64,000 nt of DNA from an uncultured Eubacteriales bacterium (GTDB lineage Bacteria > Bacillota > Clostridia > Oscillospirales > Oscillospiraceae), in NCBI GenBank assembly GCA_900079765.1, contig LT599017.1, positions 2,325,766 to 2,389,765 on the forward strand, given 5' to 3'. Shown in pieces: positions 55,054 through 63,680 of this stretch; the first letter of the stretch is position 1, and every line of letters begins with the position of its first letter. The translations under genes were made by a program, and so were the position numbers. Below the pieces are notes generated by a model. That model did no database searches. It was not told the DNA's origin and was given only the letters and a program-made list of their open reading frames with translations.

Positions 55054-55093
55054 AAAGGAAACGAGAGCGGTCACTCGCTCTCGTTTCCTTTTT
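55052..55093. terminator. Bidirectional terminator between convergent genes
   Basis: An 18-bp perfect stem AAAAAGGAAACGAGAGCG with its complement and a 6-nt loop, A- and T-tracts on either side. It overlaps the stop codons of both the methyltransferase and the EamA gene. Confidence 0.92.
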
Positions 55094-55994
55094 ATAAGCC
55101 GTCCGGCTCCCCGTTTTTCCGTTCCCGCCGTAAGAATGCAAACTTGGTCTCCGAGCAGAGGATGGCGATGAAGATGAGTGCAAACCCCAGCAGCATAGGC
55201 CCCGTCGGCCGCTCTTGCCCCGCCAGGACGGAGAAGAACACTCCGAAGGGGGCCTCCAGGGCCAAAAGCACCGCCGCCGTGGCCGGGGGCGTGTATTTCT
55301 GCCCCACGTTCTGGAAAAGGAGCGCCCCCGCCGTGGCGAACACCGACAGATACACAAGGCTCCCCACCGCCCCCGCGGTAATGCCCACGGGAAATTCCTC
55401 AAAAATAAGGGCGAAAACCCAGGCCCACACCGCCGTGACCGCGAACTGCACTGCGGTAAGCAGGAAAATGTCCTTCCCCTGGGCATTCTTCGCCACGGCG
55501 ATGATGTGGCAGGCGTAGAGAAGGCCGGAACCCAAAGTAAGTACGTCCCCCCAGCCCATCGATAAATCTGCCGACAGGCTCACAAGCCCCACCCCCGTGA
55601 TGCACAGAAGGGCCGCCGCCACGTTGTATCGGTCCGGTCGCTGGTGAGAAACTACCCAGTAGAGAAATGGCACGATCACGCAGTAAACGGCCGTCAGAAA
55701 GGCGTTTTTCCCCGGCGTGGTCAACATAAGGCCGAAGGTCTGGGCGCTGTACGCCCCAAAGAGCAGAGTGCCCATCACGGCCCCTCCCATCAGATACCCC
55801 CGGTCCAGCAGCTTGAGTTTCTTCCAAAAGATCGCCACGAGAATGGCCGCCCCCGCCGTAAAGCGAAACGCCAGCAGATAGAACGTGGGCACCGTATCCA
55901 GCGTGTTCTTCATGATGACAAAGGTGGAGCCCCAAATAACGGTGGCCAGAACGATGAGCGGGCGGGCGAGCTTTGAGAGTGCGGTTTCATTCAT
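55092..55994 (-). CDS. EamA/DMT-family transporter
   Basis: A 300-residue membrane protein with ten hydrophobic segments arranged as two EamA repeats (first with ATVIWGSTFVIMKNTLD, second with QNVGQKYTPPATAAVLLALEAPFGVFFSVL). Members export or import small metabolites; the substrate cannot be predicted. The ATG at 55994 has GGGGAG upstream; the frame continues far upstream through the divergent glycosylase gene but that part is a shadow. Confidence 0.9.
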   Translation of the reverse strand: MNETALSKLARPLIVLATVIWGSTFVIMKNTLDTVPTFYLLAFRFTAGAAILVAIFWKKLKLLDRGYLMGGAVMGTLLFGAYSAQTFGLMLTTPGKNAFLTAVYCVIVPFLYWVVSHQRPDRYNVAAALLCITGVGLVSLSADLSMGWGDVLTLGSGLLYACHIIAVAKNAQGKDIFLLTAVQFAVTAVWAWVFALIFEEFPVGITAGAVGSLVYLSVFATAGALLFQNVGQKYTPPATAAVLLALEAPFGVFFSVLAGQERPTGPMLLGFALIFIAILCSETKFAFLRRERKNGEPDGL

Positions 55995-56051
55995 GGTTGA
56001 CGAGCTCCCCTTTTGTGTGGTATTATAGAACAAATTTTCGAGGTGAGGTTT

Positions 56052-56639
56052 ATGTCGAAATTGACGCGGGATTTCTATGACCGGGACACCCTGACCGTAG
56101 CCAGGGACCTGTTGGGCAAGCATCTGGTGCGCTTGGTAGACGGTCTGCCCCTGGCCTGCCGCATCACCGAGACCGAAGGCTATATCGGCCGCCTGGACAA
56201 GGCCTGCCACGCATATGCCTATAGGCGCACCCCCCGGACCGAGACTCTATTTACCCGCCCCGGTACGGCGTATATTTACCTCATCTACGGGATGTACGAC
56301 TGCCTAAATTTTGTGACCGAACCCGAGGGCGAACCTGCCGCAGTCCTCATCCGGGCAGCTGAGCCTGTTGCGGAATGGGGCGATGCCATTGCCCACAACC
56401 GCTATGGCTGCGGCCTCGCCGACATGACGGTCTACCAGAAGAAGAACTTTCTCAACGGCCCCGGTAAGCTCTGCCGAGGGCTGAAACTGACCCGCGCTCA
56501 GAACGGCCTGGACCTGACCGGGGACGAGCTCTATGTCTGGGATGCCGGGGAGACCCCGGCCCATATCAATATAAGCAAACGCGTCGGCATCGACTACGCC
56601 GAAGAGGCGGCAGATTTCCCCTGGAGGTTCTGGATATGA
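56052..56639 (+). CDS. DNA-3-methyladenine glycosylase (MPG/AAG family)
   Basis: Removes alkylated purines from DNA to start base excision repair. The 195-residue protein matches the MPG fold: LTRDFYDRDTLTVARDLLGKHLV, the catalytic region TETEGYIGRLDKACHAY, TLFTRPGTAYIYLIYGMYDCLNFV and NGPGKLCRGL. The start ATG has GAGGTGAGG upstream. It overlaps the following HAD gene by 4 nt (ATGA). Confidence 0.95.
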   Translation: MSKLTRDFYDRDTLTVARDLLGKHLVRLVDGLPLACRITETEGYIGRLDKACHAYAYRRTPRTETLFTRPGTAYIYLIYGMYDCLNFVTEPEGEPAAVLIRAAEPVAEWGDAIAHNRYGCGLADMTVYQKKNFLNGPGKLCRGLKLTRAQNGLDLTGDELYVWDAGETPAHINISKRVGIDYAEEAADFPWRFWI

Positions 56640-57259
56640 TTTTGTTCGACCTAGACGGCACCCTCATCGACTCTAACAGCATCTGGGAGGATATCGACTC
56701 CGCCTTTCTGGGCCGCCGGGGCCTCCTGTCAACCGAGGAGTACGCTCACCGAATGGGCCAGTCCATTTTCCCCGTGGCAGCCCAGTTGACGAAGGATTAC
56801 TTCGCCCTTGACATGACCCCCCAGGAGATTATGGATGAGTGGACCCATTTGGCGGGGGACGCCTACGCCCACGTCCCCCTCAAGCCTGGAGCGGCGGAAT
56901 TTCTGGAGCAATGCCGCCTGGAGGGCCGCCGTCTCGCCCTGGTCACCGCCTGCGTGCCCGGCCTCTGCCGTACCGCCCTGTCCGCACACGGCCTGGAGCA
57001 ATATTTCGACAAGCTCGTGTTCGCCCAGGAACTGGGACTTGAAAAGCGGGACCCCCTGGTCTTCCACCGCTCCGCCGAGCTGCTGGGCGTCTCCCCCGAA
57101 GGCTGCACCCTCTACGAGGACGCCCCCGCCAACTGCGCCGCCGCCAAAACAGCCGGTATGCGGGTGGTGGGCGTGTACGACCCCTTCTACCGTCGGTATG
57201 AGGCAGAGATGCGCCGCACCTGCGACCAGTACATCACCAGCTTTACGGAGCTGCTATAG
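56636..57259 (+). CDS. HAD-superfamily phosphatase
   Basis: A 207-residue haloacid dehalogenase-like hydrolase with motif I FDLDGTLIDSN, motif II LVTAC, motif III lysine in GLEKRDPLVF and motif IV YEDAPANCAAAK. It resembles phosphoglycolate phosphatase or beta-phosphoglucomutase-like enzymes with a helical cap. The substrate is unknown. It is translationally coupled to the glycosylase gene. Confidence 0.92.
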   Translation: MILFDLDGTLIDSNSIWEDIDSAFLGRRGLLSTEEYAHRMGQSIFPVAAQLTKDYFALDMTPQEIMDEWTHLAGDAYAHVPLKPGAAEFLEQCRLEGRRLALVTACVPGLCRTALSAHGLEQYFDKLVFAQELGLEKRDPLVFHRSAELLGVSPEGCTLYEDAPANCAAAKTAGMRVVGVYDPFYRRYEAEMRRTCDQYITSFTELL

Positions 57260-57300
57260 AAACGACCACGGGCGACACAACTGCTTTTGAATTAAGGGGG

Positions 57301-57347
57301 CAGGGGACAAACAGCAGGGCATTGAATATGCCCTTGTTTGTCCCCTG
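57301..57347. terminator. Terminator between the HAD gene and pcrA
   Basis: CAGGGGACAAA pairs with TTTGTCCCCTG, with a further inner stem AGGGCAT/ATGCCCT; the plus strand then reads GGCTTTTTCTTT. It can serve both converging genes. Confidence 0.85.
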
Positions 57348-57406
57348 GCTTTTTCTTTCCCCCGCGGGAGGCGCCGCCCCTCTGCATAGGGGAAGTCTCC
57401 CATCCG

Positions 57407-59905
57407 CTAAATCTTACTCATATGCTGGGCCGCCGACTTGAGCATCAGTTTCTTCGTCCCCACATTGTCAAAGGCAATCTCGATAAGCGCGTCGCCCCCC
57501 ATCTTCTGGACCGACACCACCATACCGTTACCGAACGCCTTATGTGTCACCATCTCGCCTCGCTGGTACTCGGGCAGGGCCGCGCCCGCGGACTTTATGC
57601 CGCCCACCGCGGTACTGGGCCGCGCAGTTTTTCTCTCGTTGGCGCCGCCTCCCTGGGCGGAGTGCTCTCCGATCGAATATCCCCGATCATACCCGCCGCT
57701 CCGGTATCCGCCGGCAGCGGAGGGCTTTTTCTCTACAGAAGTGGGCGCGGGCTTCCAGCCTTCGTCAAAGTCGCTGTTCTCGCTCAAATAGCTCCGCCCC
57801 GACTTCTCCACGAAGTCACCGGGAATCTCCCCCACAAAACGGGAGGGCCTGTTGTTGCTTGTGCGGCCAAAGAGCATCCTCTGGGCCGCGCAGGTAAGGT
57901 AAAGCTTTTCCTTCGCCCTCGTCATGGCCACGTAGCAGAGCCGCCGCTCCTCCTCCATCTCCTCCATCTCTCCGATGGCCCGGATGCCGGGGAAGATTCC
58001 CTCCTCCACACCAACGACGAAGACCACCGGAAACTCCAGCCCCTTGGCCGAGTGCATGGTCATCATCACGGCGCAGTCCTCGTTGGGGTCATGGTTATCG
58101 AGGTCGGTGTACAGCGCGATCTCGTCCAGAAAACCGGACAGATTGGGCTCCGCCGCGTTCTCCAGATAGCCATTGATGGAGGTGAGGAGCTCGCGCACAT
58201 TCTCAAGCCGAGTGCGGTCTTCCACCGTGTTTTTCTGCTCCAGCATGATGCCGTACCCTGTGCGGATGATGAGCTCCTCATAAAAGTCGGGGAGGCTCAG
58301 CTCGCCTAAAAGCCCGTTCAGCTCGTCCATCAAAGCGGTGAAGATGCTCAGCTTGGCAGCCGCCTTCTGGAGCTCCGGGTGCTCCATGGGCGCGCGGATA
58401 ACATTCCACAGGCTCTTCCCCTCCTGGGTGGCGATGGCCTGAGCCCGCTCTACCGTGGTAGTGCCGATGCCCCTGGGTGGATTGTTGATAATGCGCTGGA
58501 GCCGCAGGTCGTCGTGGGGGTTATTGAGGACGCTCAGATAGGCCAGCATGTCCTTCACCTCGGCCCGGTCGAAGAACCGGGTACCCCCGATGATGCGGTA
58601 GGGAATGCCGTTGCGCTTGAAGGCGATTTCCATTTGGTTTGACTGGGCGTTCATCCGATAGAGCACCGCATGGTCCCGCCACCGCCGCCCCTGGGAAAAG
58701 TTGCTTAAAATCTGAGCGGCGACGTACTGGGCCTCGTCGTTCTCGTTCATGGCGGTGTAGACCTGCACCTTGTCCCCCTCACCCAGCTCAGTCCACAGCT
58801 CCTTGCCCTTGCGTCCCATGTTGTTCTTGATAACGGCGTTGCTGGCTTCCAGGATATTCTTGGTAGAACGATAATTCTGCTCCAGGCGGATGACCCGCGC
58901 CCCCTTGTACTGGCTCTCAAAGGAGAGGATGTTCTCAATGGTCGCGCCCCGGAACCGGTAGATGGACTGGTCGTCGTCCCCCACCACGCAGATGTTCTCA
59001 TATCGCCCCGCCAGCGCCGACGCCAGGAGGTACTGGAGGTTGTTAGTGTCCTGATACTCGTCGATGAGGACGTACTTAAACTTGCGCTGGTAATACTCCC
59101 GAACGTCCTCAAAGCCCTGTAGGAGCCGGACAGTGTGGAGGATGATGTCGTCAAAGTCCAGGGCGTTAGCATCCTTGAGGCGCCGCTCGTACTCATCGTA
59201 CACCTTGGCGATCTTCTGAAGCCGGAAGTCCCCCGACTTCTCGCACTCGTTTACATATTCCGCCCCCATCTTCATGGCGTCCTTGGCCCGGGAGATGTAG
59301 CCCAAAATGGTCTTGGCGGGAAACGCCTTGTCGTCGATGTTGAAGTCCTTCAAAATGTCCTTCACTACCCGCTCCGCGTCCGCGCTATCGTAGATGGTAA
59401 AGCTCCCCGAAAAACCCAGCCTCTCGATGTCCCGTCGCAGGATACGCACACAGGCCGAGTGAAAGGTGGAGGCCCACACGTCATTTGCGGAGGGGCCCAG
59501 CATCCGCTCCAGCCGCGCCTTCAGCTCTCCTGCCGCCTTGTTGGTAAAGGTGATGGCAATAATGGACCAAGGCACGGCAGCGTCAAGCTTGCATAACTCT
59601 TCCTGCCTGCCCTTGGGCCCCGTTTTGCCCCCGGACAGGACGTACTCCTCCAGAAACTCTAAATCCTCGTCGCTCACCCAGTCCGCGACCTCGTCGCTGT
59701 CCGAGCCCCGGCCGTACTTGATGAGGTTCGCAATGCGGCTGATGAGCACCGTGGTTTTTCCGCTGCCCGCGCCTGCCAGCAGAAGCAGGGGCCCCTCGGT
59801 GGCAAGGACGGCCTTGCGCTGCTCCGGGTTCAACTTCATGTAATCAAGCTCGATGGCGGCCCGCCGGGCCTTGCAGAACTGAACGGCTCTCTCTTGTGTC
59901 AGCAT
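57407..59905 (-). CDS. pcrA: ATP-dependent DNA helicase PcrA/UvrD
   Basis: A superfamily 1A 3'-5' helicase for repair and for clearing RecA and stalled RNA polymerase. The 832-residue protein starts with the Q motif LNPEQRKAVLATEGPLLLLAGAGSGKTTVL (motif I included), and has TFTNKAAGELK, the DEYQDTNNLQ motif II, VGDDDQSIYRFRGA motif III, LEQNYRS motif IV, MTMHSAKGLEFPVVFV motif V and VAMTRAKEKLYL motif VI. The region from about 705 is a low-complexity linker ending in a C-terminal Tudor-like segment (GEMVTHKAFGNGMVV) that in PcrA binds RNA polymerase. Confidence 0.97.
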   Translation of the reverse strand: MLTQERAVQFCKARRAAIELDYMKLNPEQRKAVLATEGPLLLLAGAGSGKTTVLISRIANLIKYGRGSDSDEVADWVSDEDLEFLEEYVLSGGKTGPKGRQEELCKLDAAVPWSIIAITFTNKAAGELKARLERMLGPSANDVWASTFHSACVRILRRDIERLGFSGSFTIYDSADAERVVKDILKDFNIDDKAFPAKTILGYISRAKDAMKMGAEYVNECEKSGDFRLQKIAKVYDEYERRLKDANALDFDDIILHTVRLLQGFEDVREYYQRKFKYVLIDEYQDTNNLQYLLASALAGRYENICVVGDDDQSIYRFRGATIENILSFESQYKGARVIRLEQNYRSTKNILEASNAVIKNNMGRKGKELWTELGEGDKVQVYTAMNENDEAQYVAAQILSNFSQGRRWRDHAVLYRMNAQSNQMEIAFKRNGIPYRIIGGTRFFDRAEVKDMLAYLSVLNNPHDDLRLQRIINNPPRGIGTTTVERAQAIATQEGKSLWNVIRAPMEHPELQKAAAKLSIFTALMDELNGLLGELSLPDFYEELIIRTGYGIMLEQKNTVEDRTRLENVRELLTSINGYLENAAEPNLSGFLDEIALYTDLDNHDPNEDCAVMMTMHSAKGLEFPVVFVVGVEEGIFPGIRAIGEMEEMEEERRLCYVAMTRAKEKLYLTCAAQRMLFGRTSNNRPSRFVGEIPGDFVEKSGRSYLSENSDFDEGWKPAPTSVEKKPSAAGGYRSGGYDRGYSIGEHSAQGGGANERKTARPSTAVGGIKSAGAALPEYQRGEMVTHKAFGNGMVVSVQKMGGDALIEIAFDNVGTKKLMLKSAAQHMSKI

Positions 59906-59925
59906 AAGTACACCTCGGCAATATA

Positions 59926-59952
59926 GGAGCCGTCCACGAGGTGGACGGCTCC
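59926..59952 (-). other. Strong 5' UTR hairpin before pcrA
   Basis: A 12-bp perfect stem GGAGCCGTCCAC/GTGGACGGCTCC with a 3-nt loop lies about 20 nt before the start codon and about 12 nt after the expected transcript start. It lacks a U-tract, so a role in mRNA stability or translation is more likely than termination. Confidence 0.6.
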
Positions 59953-59970
59953 ATCAGATTTCGTTACTTT

Positions 59971-59999
59971 ATTTTATCGGAAAATGGCCGCAAGGTCAA
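59971..59999 (-). promoter_or_regulatory. Promoter of pcrA
   Basis: TTGACC (59999-59994) and TAAAAT (59976-59971) on the minus strand are spaced 17 nt. Confidence 0.65.
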
Positions 60000-60028
60000 C
60001 TAGCCATCTCCACAAATCTTCCTTTTCC

Positions 60029-60127
60029 GCCCCAGACTAAGCCCAGGTGAAACAGGCGGAGCACCGCGTGTGGGCCCCCAGCGCTGCAGATGTCTCCGCA
60101 AGCAAGGTGCGGGAGCTCAGCCCCGGC
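60029..60127 (-). ncRNA. Candidate structured RNA with 6S-like layout
   Basis: No gene fits here, but the minus strand can fold into a long rod. Its closing stem is TGCC/GGCG plus GGCTGAGC/GCTTAGTC, then there is a large bubble of about 14 nt on each side and a second stem GCGGAG/CTCCGC with a GC-rich apex. Within the bubble CCGCA...TGCGG can form a small hairpin. Two pairs of the closing stem are G-U on the minus strand but would be A-C mismatches on the plus strand, favouring minus. TGTACA-N16-TATACT (60191-60164) is a possible promoter. Identity with 6S RNA is unproven. Confidence 0.3.
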
Positions 60128-60167
60128 AGTATCTAAAGCCACCGTCTATGTGCGCGTTTCCCGAGTA

Positions 60168-60198
60168 TAAAAATCCCCTCCTGCTTGTACAGGAGGGG
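60168..60198 (-). terminator. Terminator after spoIIR
   Basis: CCCCTCCTG/CAGGAGGGG with a 6-nt loop is followed by ATTTTTATA on the minus strand, 12 nt after the spoIIR stop. Confidence 0.88.
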
Positions 60199-60209
60199 GC
60201 ACCATCTCA

Positions 60210-60842
60210 CTAACTTTTCATCCACTGCTGGAACTCATCCCACAGCTCCATGGCTTTGAACTTGACGATATAGCCCTCGTTTTCCCCGGTAATGAGGGCG
60301 ATGTCCCCGCTGGTGAGGCCGCCTTCGGCAGCGGTTTCAGCGGTAGTCTCTGTCACAGAGCCCAGGCACAGAGGCGGGAAGACCACGCACCACCAGTTCT
60401 GCCCCCCGCCGTCCCCGATGACCACCCGCAGGGCGGTGTACTCCCCGGCAGGTAGGGCGAAATCATCGTACTCCTTGGTGGGGAACCACGCATTCTGCTC
60501 CACCGCTGCGGTCACCGGGTAGTCATACCCGTTCTCTCCCACCGTCTCGGCCCCGACGGCGGCAAAATCCCCCAGTCGGGCCGCGATGGCCGCCTCGGCC
60601 GCCTCACGGCTCAGGCCCTGGGTGAAGAGGTCCCCCGCCTCGGCTAAAATCCGGTCCCGTACTTGGAGTTTAAGGGCTTGGTCCTCCTGGGAGTCCGAGT
60701 TCGCGATGACATGCAGGCGGATCACCTTGTCGGCCAAATCCCTTTGCTGTCCGTTCAGCCACCCGCCCAGCAGAGCAGCCACCCCCACCCCAAGCAGCAG
60801 GGCAATCTCCCAGCGGCGGAGCTTACTTTTCGTAGTTAACAT
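60210..60842 (-). CDS. spoIIR: Stage II sporulation protein R
   Basis: Signal protein made in the forespore and sent across the septum to trigger SpoIIGA cleavage of pro-sigma-E. The 210-residue protein has one N-terminal membrane/signal segment (about 11-30) and the family motifs RLHVIANSDSQEDQALKLQVRD and NWWCVVFPPLC. The ATG at 60842 is preceded by GGACGGTG; a GTG three codons earlier is also possible. A sigma-F-type promoter lies 30 nt upstream, overlapping the end of ispE. Confidence 0.93.
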   Translation of the reverse strand: MLTTKSKLRRWEIALLLGVGVAALLGGWLNGQQRDLADKVIRLHVIANSDSQEDQALKLQVRDRILAEAGDLFTQGLSREAAEAAIAARLGDFAAVGAETVGENGYDYPVTAAVEQNAWFPTKEYDDFALPAGEYTALRVVIGDGGGQNWWCVVFPPLCLGSVTETTAETAAEGGLTSGDIALITGENEGYIVKFKAMELWDEFQQWMKS

Positions 60843-60871
60843 AAAAATCACCGTCCATATGTATTGACTAC

Positions 60872-60900
60872 ATTGTGGACGATGATTTCTGGTTTTATAC
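60872..60900 (-). promoter_or_regulatory. Candidate sigma-F promoter of spoIIR
   Basis: On the minus strand GTATA (60900-60896), a 15-nt spacer and GTCCACAAT (60880-60872) match the sigma-F form GYWTA-N15-GGNNANANT with one mismatch. The -35 shares its bases with the last codon and stop of ispE. Confidence 0.55.
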
Positions 60901-61746
60901 CGACTGAGTCAAAAAAGTCTCCCGATAGACCCCCGCCAGGTCCTCCCAGGCGCGCCGGGCGGCCTCTTCACTGCGGAAGACGCCGAAGACGGTAGGGCCG
61001 CTGCCACTCATGCTGGCCCCCAGGGCGCCATGGCCCAGAAGTGCGCTCTTGATGGCGGCGATCTCCGCCGCCTTACGGGGCGGGAGCACATCCTCAAACA
61101 CGTTGTATAGCCGCCGGGCCGCCCCCTCCAGGTCCCCCGCCTCCAGTGCGGCGATGAGGCCTGCGGTATCCGGCCTGCGACGGAGGCGCACACCGTCCGC
61201 CCGGCGAAAGAGCTCGGGCGTGGCAATGGGAAAGCCGGGTTTACATAAAACAATCCAACAGAAGGGCAGCGGTGCCAATGGGGTCAGCATCTCGCCCCGT
61301 CCCTCGGCCAAGGCTGTGCCGCCATGGACACAGTAGGGCACGTCGGAGCCCACCTGCTGGCCGATTCGGGCCAGCCGTTCGGGACTCAGTTCCGCCCCGG
61401 TGAGAACGTTCAGGGCACGGAGGACGGCGGCAGCGTCGCTGCTGCCTCCAGCCAGCCCCGCGCAGACGGGGATCTCCTTCTGGATGCGGATGGACACCCC
61501 CCCCAGGTCGATGCCCGTCTCCTCGCTAAAGCAGAGGGCTGCGGCGGCGGCCAGGTTCCGCTGGTCTGAGGGGAGAAAGCTCCGATTGGTGGAGAGCCGC
61601 AACCCCTCGCCCGTACCGATCTCCACGGTCAGCAGGTCGTGGAGGGTTACCGACTGCATCACCATCCGCAGCTCATGATACCCGTCGGCCCGTGTCCCCA
61701 GGATGTCCAGGGTCAGATTCAGTTTTGCGTTGGCCTTGACCTGCAT
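60895..61746 (-). CDS. ispE: 4-diphosphocytidyl-2-C-methyl-D-erythritol kinase
   Basis: Fourth step of the MEP isoprenoid pathway, phosphorylating CDP-methylerythritol. The 283-residue GHMP kinase has KANAKLNLTLDILGTRADGYHEL, the ATP motif VCAGLAGGSSDAAAVLRAL, GSDVPYCV and the C-terminal MSGSGPTVFG. The ATG at 61746 has GAGAGGAAA upstream; the longer open frame to 61971 overlaps the neighbour gene and is not used. It lies 17 bp after the DUF1015 gene. Confidence 0.96.
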   Translation of the reverse strand: MQVKANAKLNLTLDILGTRADGYHELRMVMQSVTLHDLLTVEIGTGEGLRLSTNRSFLPSDQRNLAAAAALCFSEETGIDLGGVSIRIQKEIPVCAGLAGGSSDAAAVLRALNVLTGAELSPERLARIGQQVGSDVPYCVHGGTALAEGRGEMLTPLAPLPFCWIVLCKPGFPIATPELFRRADGVRLRRRPDTAGLIAALEAGDLEGAARRLYNVFEDVLPPRKAAEIAAIKSALLGHGALGASMSGSGPTVFGVFRSEEAARRAWEDLAGVYRETFLTQSV

Positions 61747-61763
61747 AGCAGTTTCCTCTCTGT

Positions 61764-63002
61764 TTATCCGCGTATCCTCCGGGCCTCTAGGTAAAACCTC
61801 TTGTCGCTGGCCTCGCCCATGGAGAAGGTCTTCCGGGGCAGCAGCCCGTCCTGGGCCACGGTGGGGAAGAGGTCTGTCTTGTCCATAGCAGGCAGGAGGA
61901 ACGCCAGGTTGCCCTCCTGCACCCCTAGGCTCCGGGCCACGTTCTCCCCGTGGATGTAGTCGATTCTGCACTTGTGCCGCTGAGCGTAGGAGTCCAGGAA
62001 GGCCTGGAGGGTACCCACGCTGAGGCGCAGCCTGGGGTCTGGCACTGTCACCGTTCCCACCCCGTCCCGGTGGAGGAAACAGAGAACGTGCCCCTCCCCC
62101 AGCCCGTAGCGGGCTCCGGGGTGGGCGGCAATCAACTCGTTCAGCAGCGCCTCCGGCTCCACGCCGAAGACCACCCGGTGGATGGGCTCAAAGTCCAGCG
62201 CCTCGTCATGGAGGTTCACCAGCTCGCAAAGGGCGTACCGGGCGGGCAAATCGGCCCACTTCTCCGGCGGTGTCAACCGTTTCTGCCGCTCGTAGCACTC
62301 TTTGGCCGTGGCCAGGGAGTGGTTCCCATCCCCCACGGCAAACTGGATGGACGCGCCGTCGGTGAGGGCCTGGAGTGCATCCGACACCCGCTCCAGCGCT
62401 GCGCCGTCCAGCAGCCAGCCGGAGAGGTGGCCGCCACTCTCCATCAAATCGAAGTCGTAAAGAGGCTCCAGCCGCCCCTTTTCCTCCGCCAGCGGCTCGA
62501 TGACGGTGCGGTCGGGATCGTCGGTAAGGAGAAGGACATGGGGCAGCTCGATGGGCGCGTTCTTTCGCACCGCCACCCTGGGCGGGATGCGGGAGAGGAC
62601 AGTGCCCTCGGTGGCCCGAACAGAGGCGTCGGACCCAGGCTCGTAGTCGTACTGCTCCAGGTCCACCATGCCCACTAATCCACTGCGGGTCCTCCCATTG
62701 GTGAGGCCCCGCTCCACATACACCATCGCCCCCGGCAGGGCTTTAAACACGCCATCCCGCAGGTAGCGGGTCATGGTGTTGTTCACCTCCATGATGTCGG
62801 TCTCCACGTCGGGCCCCTCCAGGCAGCTCTCCGGCAGGATGAGCCGGAGGGAGGAGGGGGCGGACCCCACGTAGTCCTCCACCCGCTGCCAGTACTCGGG
62901 CTGGGAGGTGTACTGGTCGCAGGCCACCACGCTCCACTTGCGGTACTCGCAGTTCTGGGGCAGCAGAATATCCGCCGGGGAAAAGGCCAGTCGTTCAAAC
63001 AC
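61764..63002 (-). CDS. DUF1015 family protein
   Basis: A 412-residue protein of a widespread uncharacterised family (once called SpoOJ/ParA/ParB/repB-like). Seen are the N-terminal FSPADILLP, the central ATEGTVLSRIPPRVAVRKNAPIELPH in parts, and the conserved FAVGDGNHSLATAK, which is the strongest family mark. The GTG at 63002 is 7 nt after AAGGAGG; a GTG at 63011 lies inside that ribosome site. Function unknown; in some genomes it occurs near serine metabolism genes, which fits the ThrH-like gene just upstream. Confidence 0.88.
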   Translation of the reverse strand: MFERLAFSPADILLPQNCEYRKWSVVACDQYTSQPEYWQRVEDYVGSAPSSLRLILPESCLEGPDVETDIMEVNNTMTRYLRDGVFKALPGAMVYVERGLTNGRTRSGLVGMVDLEQYDYEPGSDASVRATEGTVLSRIPPRVAVRKNAPIELPHVLLLTDDPDRTVIEPLAEEKGRLEPLYDFDLMESGGHLSGWLLDGAALERVSDALQALTDGASIQFAVGDGNHSLATAKECYERQKRLTPPEKWADLPARYALCELVNLHDEALDFEPIHRVVFGVEPEALLNELIAAHPGARYGLGEGHVLCFLHRDGVGTVTVPDPRLRLSVGTLQAFLDSYAQRHKCRIDYIHGENVARSLGVQEGNLAFLLPAMDKTDLFPTVAQDGLLPRKTFSMGEASDKRFYLEARRIRG

Positions 63003-63058
63003 GGGGAGCACCTCCTTAGAAGTTAGGACCGGAAACTCAGATCAACCCATTACTGATG

Positions 63059-63664
63059 TCAGCGGTGGCAGGCCTGCTTGATGGCGTTCAGGAGCTCGGG
63101 GAAGGTCTCGTAAGCGGGGAGCTCAGGGTAGTCGGCCTTGATCTTGTCCGTGCTTTTGAAGAGGAAACCGGCTTCACTTGCCTGGATCATACCCAGGTCG
63201 TTATAGCTGTCTCCGCTGGCGATGGTCTGGTAGCCGATGGATTGCAGGGCTTTCACCGTGGTGAGCTTGGATTGCTCGCAGCGCATTTTGAATCCGGTAA
63301 TGGTTCCGTCTGGGGCCGCCTCAAGGGTGTTGCAGAAGATGGTAGGCCACCCCAGCTTTTTCATCAGGGGCTGGGCGAACTGCTCGAAGGTATCGCTCAG
63401 AATGATGACCTGGGTGAAAGAGCGGAGCTCATCCAGAAACTCCTTGGCCCCGGGAAGCGGGTCGATGGCGGCGATGGTAGCCTGGATTTCCCGCAGCCCC
63501 AAACCGTGCTCTTTCAAAATAGAAATGCGGTAGTTCATCAGCTTGTCGTAATCAGGTTCGTCCCGGGTGGTCCGCCTGAGCTCATCGATGCCGCTGGCCT
63601 CAGCGAAGGCGATCCAGATTTCCGGGACCAGGACGCCCTCCATGTCCAGACAGACAAGATACAT
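63059..63664 (-). CDS. thrH: ThrH-like phosphoserine phosphatase / homoserine phosphotransferase
   Basis: A 201-residue HAD enzyme that in known members removes phosphate from phosphoserine and can pass it to homoserine. It begins MYLVCLDMEGVLVPEIW with the acidic pair DME of motif I, has VIILSDTFEQFAQPL as motif II and ASGDSYNDLGMIQASEAGFLFKS as motif IV. The phrase DMEGVLVPEIW is typical of ThrH and not of SerB. Confidence 0.92.
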   Translation of the reverse strand: MYLVCLDMEGVLVPEIWIAFAEASGIDELRRTTRDEPDYDKLMNYRISILKEHGLGLREIQATIAAIDPLPGAKEFLDELRSFTQVIILSDTFEQFAQPLMKKLGWPTIFCNTLEAAPDGTITGFKMRCEQSKLTTVKALQSIGYQTIASGDSYNDLGMIQASEAGFLFKSTDKIKADYPELPAYETFPELLNAIKQACHR

Positions 63665-63680
63665 ATGCTTGCTCCTCTCT

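Noticed and set aside
60029-60127. Plus-strand 6S RNA
   Set aside because: On the plus strand two pairs of the closing stem become A-C mismatches and no plausible promoter precedes it; the minus strand is preferred, and even there the identity stays open.
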